DNA from: Paracoccus nototheniae
GTDB lineage: Bacteria > Pseudomonadota > Alphaproteobacteria > Rhodobacterales > Rhodobacteraceae
DNA: 49,216 nucleotides
Direction: 5' to 3'
Assembly (NCBI RefSeq): GCF_004335005.1
Contig: NZ_RQRT01000027.1
Coordinates: 1-49,216 of the forward strand
Shown here: positions 7,471-16,722 of the stretch, in pieces
Layout: each line of letters starts with the position of its first letter
How positions within the stretch are numbered: the first letter of the stretch is position 1
Position numbers and translations under genes: made by a program
Notes under the pieces: generated by a model
The model's database searches: none
What the model saw: the letters and a program-made list of their open reading frames with translations, nothing else
What the model was told of the DNA's origin: nothing

Positions 7471-7784
7471 AGCAGCCCGAACAGGGTGATCGCCCCGGCC
7501 AGAATGGCCAGCATCACATTGCGCGTGACCACGCCGACCGCGACCGTCGCGGCGGCGGCGGCCATGCGGGCGGGATCGGTCGCCCCGCCGGTCGCCGCAG
7601 GCCAGACGACCAGCGGCGCCACCAGCGCTGGCAGCACCGCCACCGGCGTATAGCGCAGCATCCGCAGCACCCAGCCCGGCAGCTCGCGCTGGCCCAGAAC
7701 GCCCAGAAACGACCAGCGGATCAGATAGGTGCCGACCCCCAGCACAAGAATGATCGTCCAGATGGTCAGTGCGGATGCCTGCAT
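7455..7784 (-). CDS. azlD: Branched-chain amino acid exporter, small subunit AzlD
   Basis: A 109-residue membrane protein with three to four hydrophobic segments: TIWTIILVLGVGTYLIRWSFL, VAVLPALVAPLVVW, MAAAAATVAVGVV and LAILAGAITLFGLLYLL. The order and the GTYLIRWSF segment fit AzlD (YgaH), the small partner of AzlC in a two-component exporter of branched-chain amino acids. Its ATG follows the TGA of azlC after a single base, so the pair is coupled. The final codons overlap the convergent lipoprotein gene. The substrate is inferred from the family. Confidence 0.9.
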   Translation of the reverse strand: MQASALTIWTIILVLGVGTYLIRWSFLGVLGQRELPGWVLRMLRYTPVAVLPALVAPLVVWPAATGGATDPARMAAAAATVAVGVVTRNVMLAILAGAITLFGLLYLLG

Positions 7785-7785
7785 G

Positions 7786-8562
7786 TCAAAGGGCCTTTCG
7801 TTCGGTCCGGGCCTCGATCAGCGCGCCCGTGGCCATGCCCAGGGGCGCCGCGATCAGCAGTCCCAGCCCCGAGGGCAGCCCGGCCAGCACCAGCGCCGCC
7901 ACGATCGCGACGAAGCAGGCAGCCAGATGGGCGGGGGTGCGCAGCATCGGCGCGATCATCGCCAGAAAGGTGATCGGCATGGCGAAATCCAGCGCGATAT
8001 CATCGGGGATCGCCTGACCCAGGGTCGCGCCCGCCCATGTCGCGCCGATCCAGGGCAGGCACAGCATCAGCGCCGTGCCCGCGAAATAGGCCAGCCTTTG
8101 GGACAGCGACAGCGCCGGGTGGCGTTCGTAATGCTGGATCGACAGCGCATAGCTTTGATCGATCAGCGCATAGGCGACCCATGCCTTTTGCCGACCCGAG
8201 GCATCGCGCAGCCATGGCAGCAAAGAGGCCGAATACATCGCCATCCGCAAATTCACCGCCAGCCCCGACAGGATGATGATGAACGCGGGGGCGTTGTCGG
8301 TCAAAAGCTGCACGGCGGTGAATTGCGACGCGCCCGCCAGCACCAGCACCGAAAACCCCATGACCTGCGCCAGATTCAACCCCGCCTCGGTCGCCACGAC
8401 CCCGAACAGGACCGCAAAGGGGACGATCACGACCAGAAAGGGCAGGCATTGCACCATCCCGTGCCGGAACGCGGCGCGCGGGCTGCGGGCCAGCGCGCGG
8501 ACTGATGCCTCGTCGGCGGCGGCCTGCCGCGGAGACGGCCGGGATTGGGGGGCGGGGGACAT
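7786..8562 (-). CDS. azlC: Branched-chain amino acid exporter, large subunit AzlC
   Basis: A 258-residue integral inner-membrane protein. After a hydrophilic N-terminus of about 35 residues comes AAFRHGMVQCLPFLVVIVPF, then FGVVATEAGLNLAQVMGFS, the AzlC hallmark GASQFTAVQLL, NLRMAMYSASLLPWL, and FAMPITFLAMIAPML. The family exports leucine, isoleucine and valine together with AzlD. The ATG at 8562 has AGGAAGA about eleven bases upstream. The gene is divergent from a GNAT gene with only 40 bp between the start codons, so the two promoters must overlap. No regulator is adjacent. Confidence 0.93.
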   Translation of the reverse strand: MSPAPQSRPSPRQAAADEASVRALARSPRAAFRHGMVQCLPFLVVIVPFAVLFGVVATEAGLNLAQVMGFSVLVLAGASQFTAVQLLTDNAPAFIIILSGLAVNLRMAMYSASLLPWLRDASGRQKAWVAYALIDQSYALSIQHYERHPALSLSQRLAYFAGTALMLCLPWIGATWAGATLGQAIPDDIALDFAMPITFLAMIAPMLRTPAHLAACFVAIVAALVLAGLPSGLGLLIAAPLGMATGALIEARTERKAL

Positions 8563-8602
8563 GGTGCTTTCGTCTTCCTGCGTTTCGCGGCACCTTGCTT
8601 GC

Positions 8603-9130
8603 ATGATGCGCAACTCAAGACAAGGCCAGCCGGACCGGATCCTGCATCCGGTCCCCGACCTGCTGCTGGGGCAGGCGGCGGCGCTGTGGCGTGCCCATTT
8701 CGGCGGGTGGTTCTGGCCGCGCCGGGTCGATGCCGCGCATGGGCTGGTGGCGGTGGATGCCGGTGGCAGGGTCACGGGCGTGATGGGGCTGCGCGACGGG
8801 GTGGGCGGATTTGGCGTGGGACGCCCGCTATGGCCGGGTTGGCTGTACCGTCCGGCGCCGCCCACGGCAGATCTGGTCATCGACGGGCTGGCGGTCATCG
8901 CGCCGCGTCAGGGCACCGGGCGGGCGCTGGTCGCCGCTGCCCGGCAGGCCGCCGCGCGAACAGGCCGCCCCGGATTGCGGGCCGAGGTGCGGGCCCGGAA
9001 CCGGGGCGCGCTGGCGTTTTATAAGGCGCTTGGATTCGTGCCCGAGGGGTGCGGGCGCTATGGCCTGCCTTGGTGGGGGCAGGTCCATCTGTTGCGGCTG
9101 GCGGTTCCGCCTGCGGGTGATGATCGCTAG
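8603..9130 (+). CDS. GNAT family N-acetyltransferase
   Basis: A 175-residue acetyl-CoA-dependent acyltransferase. The acetyl-CoA-binding loop is visible as VIAPRQGTGRALVAAA (about 98-113), followed by LRAEVRARNRGALAFYKALGF, the common GNAT C-terminal motif in which the tyrosine often acts as the general acid. The N-terminal part (PDLLLGQAAALWRAHFGGW) would form the acceptor side. The acceptor is unknown. Two adjacent methionine codons (8603 and 8606) are possible starts and neither has a clear ribosome site. The last four bases overlap the convergent membrane-protein gene. Confidence 0.82.
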   Translation: MMRNSRQGQPDRILHPVPDLLLGQAAALWRAHFGGWFWPRRVDAAHGLVAVDAGGRVTGVMGLRDGVGGFGVGRPLWPGWLYRPAPPTADLVIDGLAVIAPRQGTGRALVAAARQAAARTGRPGLRAEVRARNRGALAFYKALGFVPEGCGRYGLPWWGQVHLLRLAVPPAGDDR

Positions 9131-10143
9131 CCGAACACGCCCGAGACGCGGCCCAGCAGCATGAACGCCCGGGCCGAGCGACTGTCGGCCAGCACGGCGA
9201 TCTGCATGTCGTCCAGCTGCGGCACGATTCCGGCGATCATCGTGTCGAAATGGCGCAGGAAGTGATGCGCCGCATCCCGGAACACCTCGTCCCCGCGCAG
9301 CATGGCGGCGGCGATCTCCAGCGCCTGCGGCTGGTGGATGCCGCCAAGGGCCGCGACTGCGCTGCCGCGATCGCCTTCGGCAAAGCGGCGCCAGACATCG
9401 GGACGGGCCGGGTCGGGCGGCAGGTCGTCCATATAGACATCCTGCCCCGCCAGCAGCGTGACGACATCCTGCGCGGCGCGCAGGACACGGGAATGGGCGG
9501 GATCCTTCAGCGCATCGCGCAGCGCCTCGATCGCATCGTGATCGTCGGGGCCATCGGGAAAATTCAGCGCCCGGATCAGCGTCCCGGGATCGACCGGCGT
9601 GCCGCCCTGCGGATCGAAACGCAGCGCCGCCTGACGCTGGTCGGGCGTCGCGCGGGGCTTGGCCGCAGCCTGCGCCGGCGGCGGAGTCGTCGCCGCACGG
9701 GCCGGGCGGATGGCCGAGGCGGGCGCACGATCGGTCGCGGCCGGGCTGCGTTCGGGTTCGGATCGGGCCGGTTCGGATCGGGCAGGCTCTGGCCGGGGGG
9801 GCGTGGCCTGCGACAAGCCGGGGCGCAGGTCGTCGGCGCCGATCTCGTCCCCGTTGGGCAGGGCGGCGCGCATCACCGACAGGCTGAGACGCAATTCCTC
9901 GGCATCGGCGCGCAGGATCGCCAGTTGCCGGGCCAGCGACACGCCCAGCCAGATCAACGCCAACGGCAGCACGACGCCCGCCACCACCACCAGCCGCGCG
10001 ATGCCGCCCGCGCCGCCATCCCCGCCGGGCGCCAGCAGCCAGAACAGGGCCACCAGAAACAGCCAGCCCCCGGTCAGTGCCATCCCGACCGAGGTGATGC
10101 GGTCGCGGCGCGACAGGCTGGTGATGCGGGCAATCAGGGACAT
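9127..10143 (-). CDS. Hypothetical membrane protein downstream of greA
   Basis: A 338-residue protein with two N-terminal membrane helices (WLFLVALFWLLAP, about 27-39, and LVVVAGVVLPLALIWLGV, about 50-67). They are followed by a predicted amphipathic helix and a long Ala/Pro/Arg-rich linker with repeated ARSEP units (about 100-165). The C-terminal region, from about FDPQGGTPVDPGTLIRALNFP to the end, is Asp/Ala-rich and looks helical. I recognise no family. The ATG at 10143 has GGAAGA six bases upstream; an alternative ATG at 10170 overlaps the greA stop as ATGA and would add nine residues. Either way it is likely co-transcribed with greA. Function unknown. Confidence 0.8.
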   Translation of the reverse strand: MSLIARITSLSRRDRITSVGMALTGGWLFLVALFWLLAPGGDGGAGGIARLVVVAGVVLPLALIWLGVSLARQLAILRADAEELRLSLSVMRAALPNGDEIGADDLRPGLSQATPPRPEPARSEPARSEPERSPAATDRAPASAIRPARAATTPPPAQAAAKPRATPDQRQAALRFDPQGGTPVDPGTLIRALNFPDGPDDHDAIEALRDALKDPAHSRVLRAAQDVVTLLAGQDVYMDDLPPDPARPDVWRRFAEGDRGSAVAALGGIHQPQALEIAAAMLRGDEVFRDAAHHFLRHFDTMIAGIVPQLDDMQIAVLADSRSARAFMLLGRVSGVFG

Positions 10144-10166
10144 GGGGTCTTCCGGAACTGAAGGGG

Positions 10167-10637
10167 TCATCCGTAGCGGATCTCGACGATCTCATAGCTG
10201 CGCTGGCCACCGGGGGTGGTGACATCGACGCTGTCGCCCTCGTCCTTGCCGATCAGCGCGCGGGCCAGAGGCGAGCGGATGTTCAGCAGTCCGCGTTCGA
10301 TATCGGCCTCGGCCTCGCCCACGATCTGGTAATTGCGCTCTTCCTCGGTGTCCTCGTCGATCAGCTTGACGCGGGCGCCGAACTTGACGCTGCCCGACAG
10401 CTTGGCCGGGTCGATCACCTCGGCGCGCGACAACAGGCTTTCCAGTTCCTTGATCCGCCCCTCGACAAAGCCCTGTTTCTCACGCGCGGCGTGATATTCG
10501 GCATTCTCGGACAGATCGCCATGCTCGCGCGCCTCGGCGATGGCGCGGATGATGGCGGGGCGTTCCTTTGATTTCAGCTCTCCCAGTTCGCGCTCCAGCG
10601 CGTTGGCGCCGGTGGGGGTCATCGGTATCTTTTCCAT
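10167..10637 (-). CDS. greA: Transcription elongation factor GreA
   Basis: A 156-residue cytoplasmic factor that enters the RNA polymerase secondary channel and stimulates cleavage of backtracked transcripts. The N-terminal coiled-coil hairpin carries the tip acidic residues in [12 protein letters not shown] (about 38-49), then [17 protein letters not shown]. The C-terminal FKBP-like domain contains [25 protein letters not shown]-like [13 protein letters not shown] and the ending EIVEIRYG. The length is typical. The ATG at 10637 is preceded by GGACAGGG about nine bases away. A perfect 12-bp inverted repeat lies 49 bases upstream of the start. Confidence 0.97.
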   Translation of the reverse strand: MEKIPMTPTGANALERELGELKSKERPAIIRAIAEAREHGDLSENAEYHAAREKQGFVEGRIKELESLLSRAEVIDPAKLSGSVKFGARVKLIDEDTEEERNYQIVGEAEADIERGLLNIRSPLARALIGKDEGDSVDVTTPGGQRSYEIVEIRYG

Positions 10638-10685
10638 CGCTGCCCTGTCCTTATGGGATGCGTCGCCAGTCGGGTGCCAAACCAA

Positions 10686-10715
10686 CGCCCCTGCCATGAC
10701 AAGATGGCAGGGGCG
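10686..10715. promoter_or_regulatory. Perfect 12-bp inverted repeat in the greA leader/promoter
   Basis: Arms CGCCCCTGCCAT and ATGGCAGGGGCG are separated by GACAAG. On the greA strand the hairpin would be followed by GTTGGTTTGG, a T/G-rich but not pure T tail. It lies 49 bp upstream of greA and 165 bp upstream of the divergent ETF-QO gene. It could be an attenuator-like leader hairpin or an operator. Confidence 0.5.
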
Positions 10716-10880
10716 CGGAGCGGTGATCAGGGGATATGGTCACCAATTTGACGCCCAATGCAAGCCTGCATGGCATCATGGGCCGGTTTCGGCGCGACCC
10801 ACCGCCGCGTCACGATTGCCCCCCGGACGCCGGGCCGCTATCTGTTCAGCCAGCCAGATCGCCCAGGGAGATGCCAGCAC

Positions 10881-12551
10881 ATGACCGATCAGACCCAGAC
10901 AGCCCCCGATCAGACCCCGCGTGAATCGATGGAATACGATGTCGTCATCGTGGGCGCGGGACCGGCGGGCCTGTCCGCCGCGATCCGGCTGAAGCAGATC
11001 GATCCCGATCTGTCGGTGGTGGTGCTGGAAAAAGGCTCCGAGGTCGGCGCGCATATCCTGTCGGGCGCGGTGCTGGACCCCTGCGGGCTGGACCGGCTGA
11101 TCCCCGACTGGAAGGCGCAGGGCGCGCCGGTCACGACCGAGGTCACCGACGACAATTTCTATGTGCTGGGTGCTGCTGGTCAGGTGCGGGTGCCGAACTG
11201 GCCGATGCCGCCGCTGATGTCGAACCACGGCAATTACATCGTCAGCATGGGCAATGTCTGCCGCTGGCTGGCCGAACAGGCCGAAGCGCTTGGCGTCGAA
11301 ATCTTCCCCGGCATGTCCGCCAGCGAGATCGTGTGGGACGGCAATCGCGTGCGTGGCGTCGTCGCGGGCGAGTTCGGGCGCAATCCCGACGGCACCCCCG
11401 GCGACGGATACGAGCCGGGGATGGAGTTGCATGGCAAATACGTCTTTATCGCCGAGGGCGTGCGCGGGTCGCTGGCCAAGCAGATCAACGAACGGCTGAA
11501 GCTGACCGAAGGCGCCGATGCGCAGAAATTCGGCCTTGGCATGAAGGAAATCTGGGAGGTTTCGCCCGAGAAATTCAAGCAGGGCCGCGTCGTGCATACG
11601 ATGGGCTGGCCCTTGGGCAAGAATGCGGGCGGCGGCAGCTTCATCTATCATTTCGAGAAAAATCAGGTGCTTGTCGGTTTCGTGGTTCACCTGAATTATC
11701 AGAACCCGCATCTGTATCCCTATATGGAATTCCAGCGCTTCAAGCATCATCCGATGGTGGCCGAGCTGTTGGAGGGGGGCAAGCGCATCAGCTATGGCGC
11801 CCGCGCGATCAGCGAGGGCGGCTGGCAATCGCTGCCGCAGCTGTCCTTCGACGGTGGCGTTCTGCTGGGCTGTTCGGCGGGGATGGTCAACGTGCCGCGC
11901 ATCAAGGGCAACCACAATGCGATGATCTCGGGGATCGAGGCGGCCGAGGCTGCGGCAGAGGCGATCGCCGCGGGACGCATGGGCGACCGGCTGACCGCCT
12001 ATGACGATGCGGTGCGCCATGGCGCGATCGGGGCCGATCTGAAAAAAGTCCGCAACGTCAAGCCGATCTGGTCGCGGCTTGGTCTGTCGGCCAGCCTGAT
12101 GCTGGGCGCGGTGGATATGTGGACGGCCAATCTGACCGGCTGGAACCCGCTTGGCACCTGGAAACACGGCAAATCCGACGCCACCGCCACCGGCAAGGCC
12201 GCTGATTTCGCGCCCATCGACTATCCCCGCCCGGATGGCAAGCTGTCCTTCGACCGGCTGACGAATGTCGCCTTCAGCTTTACCAATCACGAGGAAAGCC
12301 AGCCCTGCCATCTGCGCCTGCGCGATGCCTCGGTTCCCATCGCGGTCAACCTGCCCCAATATGCCGAACCCGCGCAGCGATACTGCCCGGCAGGGGTCTA
12401 TGAGGTGGTCGAGGATGCGGAAGGCCCGCGCTTCGTGATCAATTTCCAGAACTGCGTACATTGCAAGACCTGCGACATCAAGGATCCCAGCCAGAACATC
12501 GTCTGGACCGTGCCACAGGGGGGCGACGGGCCGAATTACCCGAATATGTGA
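10881..12551 (+). CDS. Electron transfer flavoprotein-ubiquinone oxidoreductase
   Basis: A 556-residue peripheral inner-membrane FAD/[4Fe-4S] protein that takes electrons from reduced ETF and passes them to ubiquinone. FAD-binding motif VIVGAGPAGLSAAIRL starts near residue 21; GSEVGAHILSGAVLDP and the ubiquinone/membrane segment GGWQSLPQLSFDGGVLLGCSAG follow. The iron-sulfur cluster cysteines are in RYCPAGVYE and NCVHCKTCDIKDP near the C-terminus, and the protein ends in the family-typical GGDGPNYPNM. AGGGAG lies about nine bases before the ATG. It supports both acyl-CoA dehydrogenases in this window. It is divergent from greA. Confidence 0.97.
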   Translation: MTDQTQTAPDQTPRESMEYDVVIVGAGPAGLSAAIRLKQIDPDLSVVVLEKGSEVGAHILSGAVLDPCGLDRLIPDWKAQGAPVTTEVTDDNFYVLGAAGQVRVPNWPMPPLMSNHGNYIVSMGNVCRWLAEQAEALGVEIFPGMSASEIVWDGNRVRGVVAGEFGRNPDGTPGDGYEPGMELHGKYVFIAEGVRGSLAKQINERLKLTEGADAQKFGLGMKEIWEVSPEKFKQGRVVHTMGWPLGKNAGGGSFIYHFEKNQVLVGFVVHLNYQNPHLYPYMEFQRFKHHPMVAELLEGGKRISYGARAISEGGWQSLPQLSFDGGVLLGCSAGMVNVPRIKGNHNAMISGIEAAEAAAEAIAAGRMGDRLTAYDDAVRHGAIGADLKKVRNVKPIWSRLGLSASLMLGAVDMWTANLTGWNPLGTWKHGKSDATATGKAADFAPIDYPRPDGKLSFDRLTNVAFSFTNHEESQPCHLRLRDASVPIAVNLPQYAEPAQRYCPAGVYEVVEDAEGPRFVINFQNCVHCKTCDIKDPSQNIVWTVPQGGDGPNYPNM

Positions 12552-12561
12552 TGAAACCTGC

Positions 12562-12589
12562 GGGCCGGGGCGTTGCGCCGCACCGGCCG
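12562..12589 (+). terminator. Stem-loop after the ETF-QO gene
   Basis: Arms GGCCGG (12563-12568) and CCGGCC (12583-12588) enclose an inner GGCG-TTG-CGCC stem. It starts about a dozen bases after the stop. No T-run follows, so it is a weak terminator candidate only. Confidence 0.35.
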
Positions 12590-12640
12590 CGTCTCTAGGC
12601 TGGCGGGCAACGCAATCGTGATGTTTCCGAAAGGGCCGCC

Positions 12641-14548
12641 GTGACCCAGACCTGCCCAAGCCCTGCCTCGCGGCGCCCGTCGCTGACGCTGGCCCTGCTG
12701 GCTGCACTGATCGGCAGCACCGCGCTGCCGGCGCTGGCGCAGGACGGCGAACGTCCCGCCCCCCGCCCGACCGAAGCGCAATCGCAGGTGCCCGCCGGTG
12801 GCCCGACCACCGATGGCCCGGCACCCGCCGTGGCCGCCGACACCCCTGCCGTGGTGCAGGACGCGCCGCCGATGCAGGGGTTGGCCGGGCCCTATCTGGC
12901 CGCGCGCATGGCCACGGTGGAAAACGATTTCCGCGCCGCCGCACGGTATTTCGTGCAGGCGGCCGCCCATGACCCGGACGATATCTATCTGCAGGACAGC
13001 GCGCTGGTCGCCCTGGCGTCGGCAGGCGAGGTCGACAAGGCCTCGGAGCTGGCCGCCGACCTGTTCCGGCAGGACCGCCCGACGGAACTGGCGGGGCTTC
13101 TGGAACGCGCCCGGCTGGTCCGGGCCGAGGATTGGGACGGGGTCGTCACGCTGATCGACACCACCCGCAATGCCGATCTGCCCCTGAACGAAGACCTGAT
13201 GGACGGCACGATCCGCGCATGGGCCCTGCTGGGCGCCGGGCGCGCGACCGAGGCGGTGGCCGCGTTCGAGGCGATGGCCGCGACCGAAGATCTGACCCCG
13301 ATCGTGAACTATCATCTGGCGCTGGCCCGTGCGCTGGCCGGCGATTACGAGACCGCCGACCGTCTGATCGTGCAATCCGAGGCCGGGGGCCATCTGATGG
13401 GCCTGATCGCCCGCGTGCAGATCCTGTCGCAGCTGGACCGCCGGGACGAGGCGATGGCGCTTCTGGACAGCGTCGAGGGGCTGGAGGCCGAACCCCAACT
13501 GGTCGCCCTGCGCCAGCGGCTGGAACAGGATCAGCCGGTGCCCTTCGATGTGGTGGCCGGTCCGGGCGACGGCATCGCGCATCTGCTGCTGTCCTTTGCC
13601 TCGGCGCTGGCCTCCAGTCCCGATCCGGAACCGCTGGCGCTGATCCATGCCCGTCTGGCGGCCTGGATCGCGCCCCGGAACCCCGAAGCGCGGCTGATGG
13701 CGGCGCAGCTGCTGCAGGATCGTCAACAGTTCGATCTGGCCGAGGCCGAATTCGAGGCCGTGCGCCGCATGGGTCAGATGCGCCCGCAGGCCGAATTGTC
13801 ACGCATCGACGCCCTGTCGCGGGCCGAGCGCCCGGACGAGGCGGAAAAGGCCGCGCTGGCCCTGACCGCCGCCTATCCGGGCCTGCCGCAATCCTGGATC
13901 GCCCTTGGCGACGTGATGCGCAGCCAGGAGAAATACAGCGAGGCGGTGCCCAGCTATGACACCGCGCTGGACCTGCTGGCCGAGGCCCCGCCCGAGATCC
14001 GCTGGTTCCCGCTTTACGCGCGCGGCATCGCGCTGGAACGCGCCGGACAGTTCGACCGGGCCGAGGCCGATCTGCTGGCCGCGCTGGAGATCCGCCCCGA
14101 TCACGCCAGCCTGCTGAACTATCTGGGCTATTCATGGATCGACCGGAATCAGAACCTGGAACGGGCGCTTGGCATGATCAAGCGTGCGGCGGAACTGTCG
14201 CCGGGCGACGGCTATATCCTTGATTCGCTGGCATGGGCCTATTTCCGGCTTGGCCGCTTTGACGATGCGGTGGCACCGATGGAGCAGGCGATCGCGACGA
14301 TGGCGTCGGACCCGCTGGTCAACGACCATCTGGGCGACATCTATTGGAAGGTGGGCCGCCAGCGCGAGGCGCAGATTCAGTGGCAGCGCGCACTGTCGCT
14401 GGAGCCCGGCGAAAGCGGCGATGTCGATCCCGACCGCATCCGCGCCAAGCTGGACCGGGGGCTGGACGCCGTCATGGAGGACGAGGACACCCCCGTCGCC
14501 ACCCACCCCAATCAGGCCCCGAAGACCGAGGCCGACGCGACCGAATGA
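12641..14548 (+). CDS. Exported tetratricopeptide repeat protein
   Basis: A 635-residue protein with a Sec-type signal peptide ([23 protein letters not shown], cleavage near residue 33) followed by a Pro/Ala-rich linker. The rest is helical repeats: the unit [20 protein letters not shown] near residue 85 and clear TPR units later, such as [61 protein letters not shown] and [18 protein letters not shown]. It should act as a periplasmic or membrane-associated scaffold; the partner is unknown. The start is a GTG at 12641 with AAGGG upstream; no in-frame ATG gives a signal peptide. Its stop overlaps ispE as ATGA, so the two are coupled. Confidence 0.88.
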   Translation: MTQTCPSPASRRPSLTLALLAALIGSTALPALAQDGERPAPRPTEAQSQVPAGGPTTDGPAPAVAADTPAVVQDAPPMQGLAGPYLAARMATVENDFRAAARYFVQAAAHDPDDIYLQDSALVALASAGEVDKASELAADLFRQDRPTELAGLLERARLVRAEDWDGVVTLIDTTRNADLPLNEDLMDGTIRAWALLGAGRATEAVAAFEAMAATEDLTPIVNYHLALARALAGDYETADRLIVQSEAGGHLMGLIARVQILSQLDRRDEAMALLDSVEGLEAEPQLVALRQRLEQDQPVPFDVVAGPGDGIAHLLLSFASALASSPDPEPLALIHARLAAWIAPRNPEARLMAAQLLQDRQQFDLAEAEFEAVRRMGQMRPQAELSRIDALSRAERPDEAEKAALALTAAYPGLPQSWIALGDVMRSQEKYSEAVPSYDTALDLLAEAPPEIRWFPLYARGIALERAGQFDRAEADLLAALEIRPDHASLLNYLGYSWIDRNQNLERALGMIKRAAELSPGDGYILDSLAWAYFRLGRFDDAVAPMEQAIATMASDPLVNDHLGDIYWKVGRQREAQIQWQRALSLEPGESGDVDPDRIRAKLDRGLDAVMEDEDTPVATHPNQAPKTEADATE

Positions 14549-15399
14549 CGTCTTCTGCCATGACGGTCCCTGCGGGCGCGGTCACCGAACCCGCGCCCGC
14601 CAAGCTGAACCTTGCGCTGCATGTGACGGGGCGGCGGGCGGATGGTTATCACCTGCTGGACTCGCTGGTCTGTTTTGCCGCCATCGGCGATGTCGTGACC
14701 CTGAGGCCCGGCCCCCTGTCCCTGACCCTCGACGGCCCCTTTGCGGACGGCCTGTCGGCGGATGACGACAATCTGTGCCTGCGGGCCGCGCGGCTGGCGG
14801 GCGGGCAGGCGGCCATCGCGCTGACCAAAAACCTGCCGGTCGCATCCGGGATCGGCGGCGGCTCGGCGGATGCGGCGGCGGTGCTGCGGGCCTTGGCGCG
14901 GATGGGCCATCCGCTGCCCGCGCATCCCGAACGCCTTGGTGCCGATGTGCCGGTCTGCATCGCCTCGGGCGCGGCCCGCATGCAGGCAACCGGAGAGGTC
15001 GTGATCCCGCTGCCCGCTTTGCCGCCCTTGTCGTTGGTGCTGGTCAATCCGCGCGTGCCCCTGTCCACCCACGCCGTCTTTGCGGGGCTGGCCCGCCGCG
15101 ACAACCCGGCCCTGCCGCCCATTCCCCGCTTTGCCGATGCCACAGCCCTGACCGGTTGGCTGGCCCGGACCCGCAACGATCTGGAACCCGCCGCCATCGC
15201 CTCTGCCCCGGTCATCGCCACGGTGCTGCAGGCGTTGCGGGCGCAGGGGGCGGGGTTCGCGCGCATGTCCGGATCGGGCGCCACCTGTTTCGGGATCTTT
15301 GCCGATGCCGCCTGCGCGGACCGGGCGGCTGCGACCCTTGCGCGCCATGGCTGGTGGGCGACAGCGACCGAACTGGCGCCCGGCGCCGCCCCCCGCTAG
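14545..15399 (+). CDS. ispE: 4-diphosphocytidyl-2-C-methyl-D-erythritol kinase
   Basis: A 284-residue GHMP kinase of the MEP isoprenoid pathway, which phosphorylates CDP-methylerythritol. Landmarks are [20 protein letters not shown] (about 18-37), with the substrate-contacting lysine and histidine, and LDSLVCFA. The ATP-binding GHMP glycine-rich loop is [18 protein letters not shown] near residue 95. [23 protein letters not shown] near residue 245 and a short C-terminal tail complete the fold. The ATG at 14545 overlaps the preceding TPR gene stop; a second ATG at 14560 is possible. It supplies precursor for ubiquinone side-chain synthesis, together with the polyprenyl synthase at 39.3 kb. Confidence 0.95.
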   Translation: MTSSAMTVPAGAVTEPAPAKLNLALHVTGRRADGYHLLDSLVCFAAIGDVVTLRPGPLSLTLDGPFADGLSADDDNLCLRAARLAGGQAAIALTKNLPVASGIGGGSADAAAVLRALARMGHPLPAHPERLGADVPVCIASGAARMQATGEVVIPLPALPPLSLVLVNPRVPLSTHAVFAGLARRDNPALPPIPRFADATALTGWLARTRNDLEPAAIASAPVIATVLQALRAQGAGFARMSGSGATCFGIFADAACADRAAATLARHGWWATATELAPGAAPR

Positions 15400-15429
15400 A
15401 CTGCGTTCAGACTTCAGCCGGAGGATCCC

Positions 15430-16164
15430 ATGCTGCGCCTTGGCGTCAATATCGACCATGTTGCCACGATCAGGAACGCGCGCGGCACGCCCTGGCCCGA
15501 CCCGCTGCGCGCCGCCCGTCTGGCCGAGGCGGCGGGTGCCGACGGCATCACCGCCCATCTGCGCGAGGATCGCCGCCATATCAGCGATGCCGATATCGAT
15601 GCGCTGATGGCCCATCTGACGCTGCCCCTGAATTTCGAAATGGCCGCCACCGCCGAAATGCAGGCCATCGCGCTCAGGCATCGGCCCCATGCCGTCTGCA
15701 TCGTCCCCGAAAAGCGTCAGGAACGCACGACCGAGGGCGGCCTCGATGTCGCCGGGCAGGAACGCGCGCTGGCCGATTTCATCGCGCCGCTGGCCCGCGC
15801 GGGCTGCCGCGTGTCGTTGTTCATCGGCCATCAGCCGGCCCAGATCCGCGCCAGCGCCCGGATCGGGGCGGCGGTGGTCGAACTGCATACCGGCGCCTAT
15901 TGCGATCTGGACACCGAAGGCCGTCACGCCGAACGCGAAGCGGAACTGGCCGCCTTGCAACAGGGCGCCGAACTGGCCGCCAGTCTGGGGCTGGAGGTTC
16001 ATGCCGGCCACGGCCTGACCTTCGACACGGCCGGCCCCATCGCCGCGATCCCCGAACTGGCGGAACTGAACATCGGCCATTTCCTGATCGCCGAATCCGT
16101 CTTCATCGGCCTGCCCACCGCCATATCCGAGATGCGCCGCCGGATGGATCTGGCGCGGGCATGA
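15430..16164 (+). CDS. pdxJ: Pyridoxine 5-phosphate synthase
   Basis: A 244-residue TIM-barrel enzyme that condenses 1-deoxyxylulose 5-phosphate with 3-amino-2-oxopropyl phosphate to pyridoxine phosphate, the last ring-forming step of vitamin B6 synthesis. The N-terminal signature [20 protein letters not shown] is exact. Further motifs are [55 protein letters not shown] and HAGHGL followed by [26 protein letters not shown] precedes the ATG. It is the first gene of the pdxJ-acpS-lepB-rnc-era run. A partial copy of the GGATATTT element begins two bases after its stop. Confidence 0.97.
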   Translation: MLRLGVNIDHVATIRNARGTPWPDPLRAARLAEAAGADGITAHLREDRRHISDADIDALMAHLTLPLNFEMAATAEMQAIALRHRPHAVCIVPEKRQERTTEGGLDVAGQERALADFIAPLARAGCRVSLFIGHQPAQIRASARIGAAVVELHTGAYCDLDTEGRHAEREAELAALQQGAELAASLGLEVHAGHGLTFDTAGPIAAIPELAELNIGHFLIAESVFIGLPTAISEMRRRMDLARA

Positions 16165-16166
16165 CG

Positions 16167-16200
16167 TTCTTCTTCACTCAAATATCCAAAATCCAACCCC
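16167..16200 (-). repeat. Intergenic GGATATTT element, partial copy E
   Basis: Read on the minus strand: GGATATTT-GAG-TGAAGAAGAA (core at 16167-16187), preceded by GGGGTTGGATTTT but without the long G/C hairpin of the full copies. It fills most of the gap between pdxJ and acpS and is antisense to both. Confidence 0.6.
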
Positions 16201-16213
16201 GGCCATCCGCGCC

Positions 16214-16624
16214 ATGATCCTTGGCATCGGCACCGATCTCGCCAATATCGACCGCATTCAGGGCACGCTGGACCGCTTTGGCGACCGCTTCCGCACCCGC
16301 GTCTTCACGCCCACGGAACTGGCCCGCGCCGCGCGCCGCGCGGACGAGGCCGGGACGCTGGCCAAGCGGTGGGCCGCGAAAGAAGCCTGTTCCAAGGCGC
16401 TCGGCACCGGGCTGGCCATGGGGATCAGCTGGCGCGACATGGCGGTGACGAACCTCGGCAGCGGTCAGCCGGTCATGGCCCTGACCGGATGGGCGGCGGA
16501 CCGGCTGGCGGGGATGACGCCCCCCGGCCATCACGCCATCGTGCATGTGACCCTGACCGACGACCACCCCTGGGCGCAGGCCTTCGTGGTGATCGAGGCC
16601 CGCCCCGGACCTGCCCCTGCTTGA
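16214..16624 (+). CDS. acpS: Holo-[acyl-carrier-protein] synthase
   Basis: A 136-residue trimeric 4-phosphopantetheinyl transferase that activates apo-ACP with CoA. The metal-binding aspartate lies in [15 protein letters not shown] (Asp8), and the second motif is [16 protein letters not shown] (glutamate near residue 57). The C-terminal [23 protein letters not shown] is the usual closing strand pair. Length is typical. There is no obvious ribosome site; the 49-bp gap to pdxJ is mostly taken by a repeat-element fragment. It is co-directional with lepB, 98 bp downstream. Confidence 0.96.
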   Translation: MILGIGTDLANIDRIQGTLDRFGDRFRTRVFTPTELARAARRADEAGTLAKRWAAKEACSKALGTGLAMGISWRDMAVTNLGSGQPVMALTGWAADRLAGMTPPGHHAIVHVTLTDDHPWAQAFVVIEARPGPAPA

Positions 16625-16722
16625 CTTTTGCCTGTCGCCCGGACCATGAACGCCCCCAATGACAGCGCAGGGCGGCTGCGCGATGCCGGATCCCGGCCCA
16701 TGAACCAAAAGGACCACGCGGA

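Noticed and set aside
10776..12944. 722-codon open frame on the minus strand
   Set aside because: Antisense to the clear ETF-QO gene; no recognisable motif and a His/Gln/Arg-rich composition typical of shadow frames.
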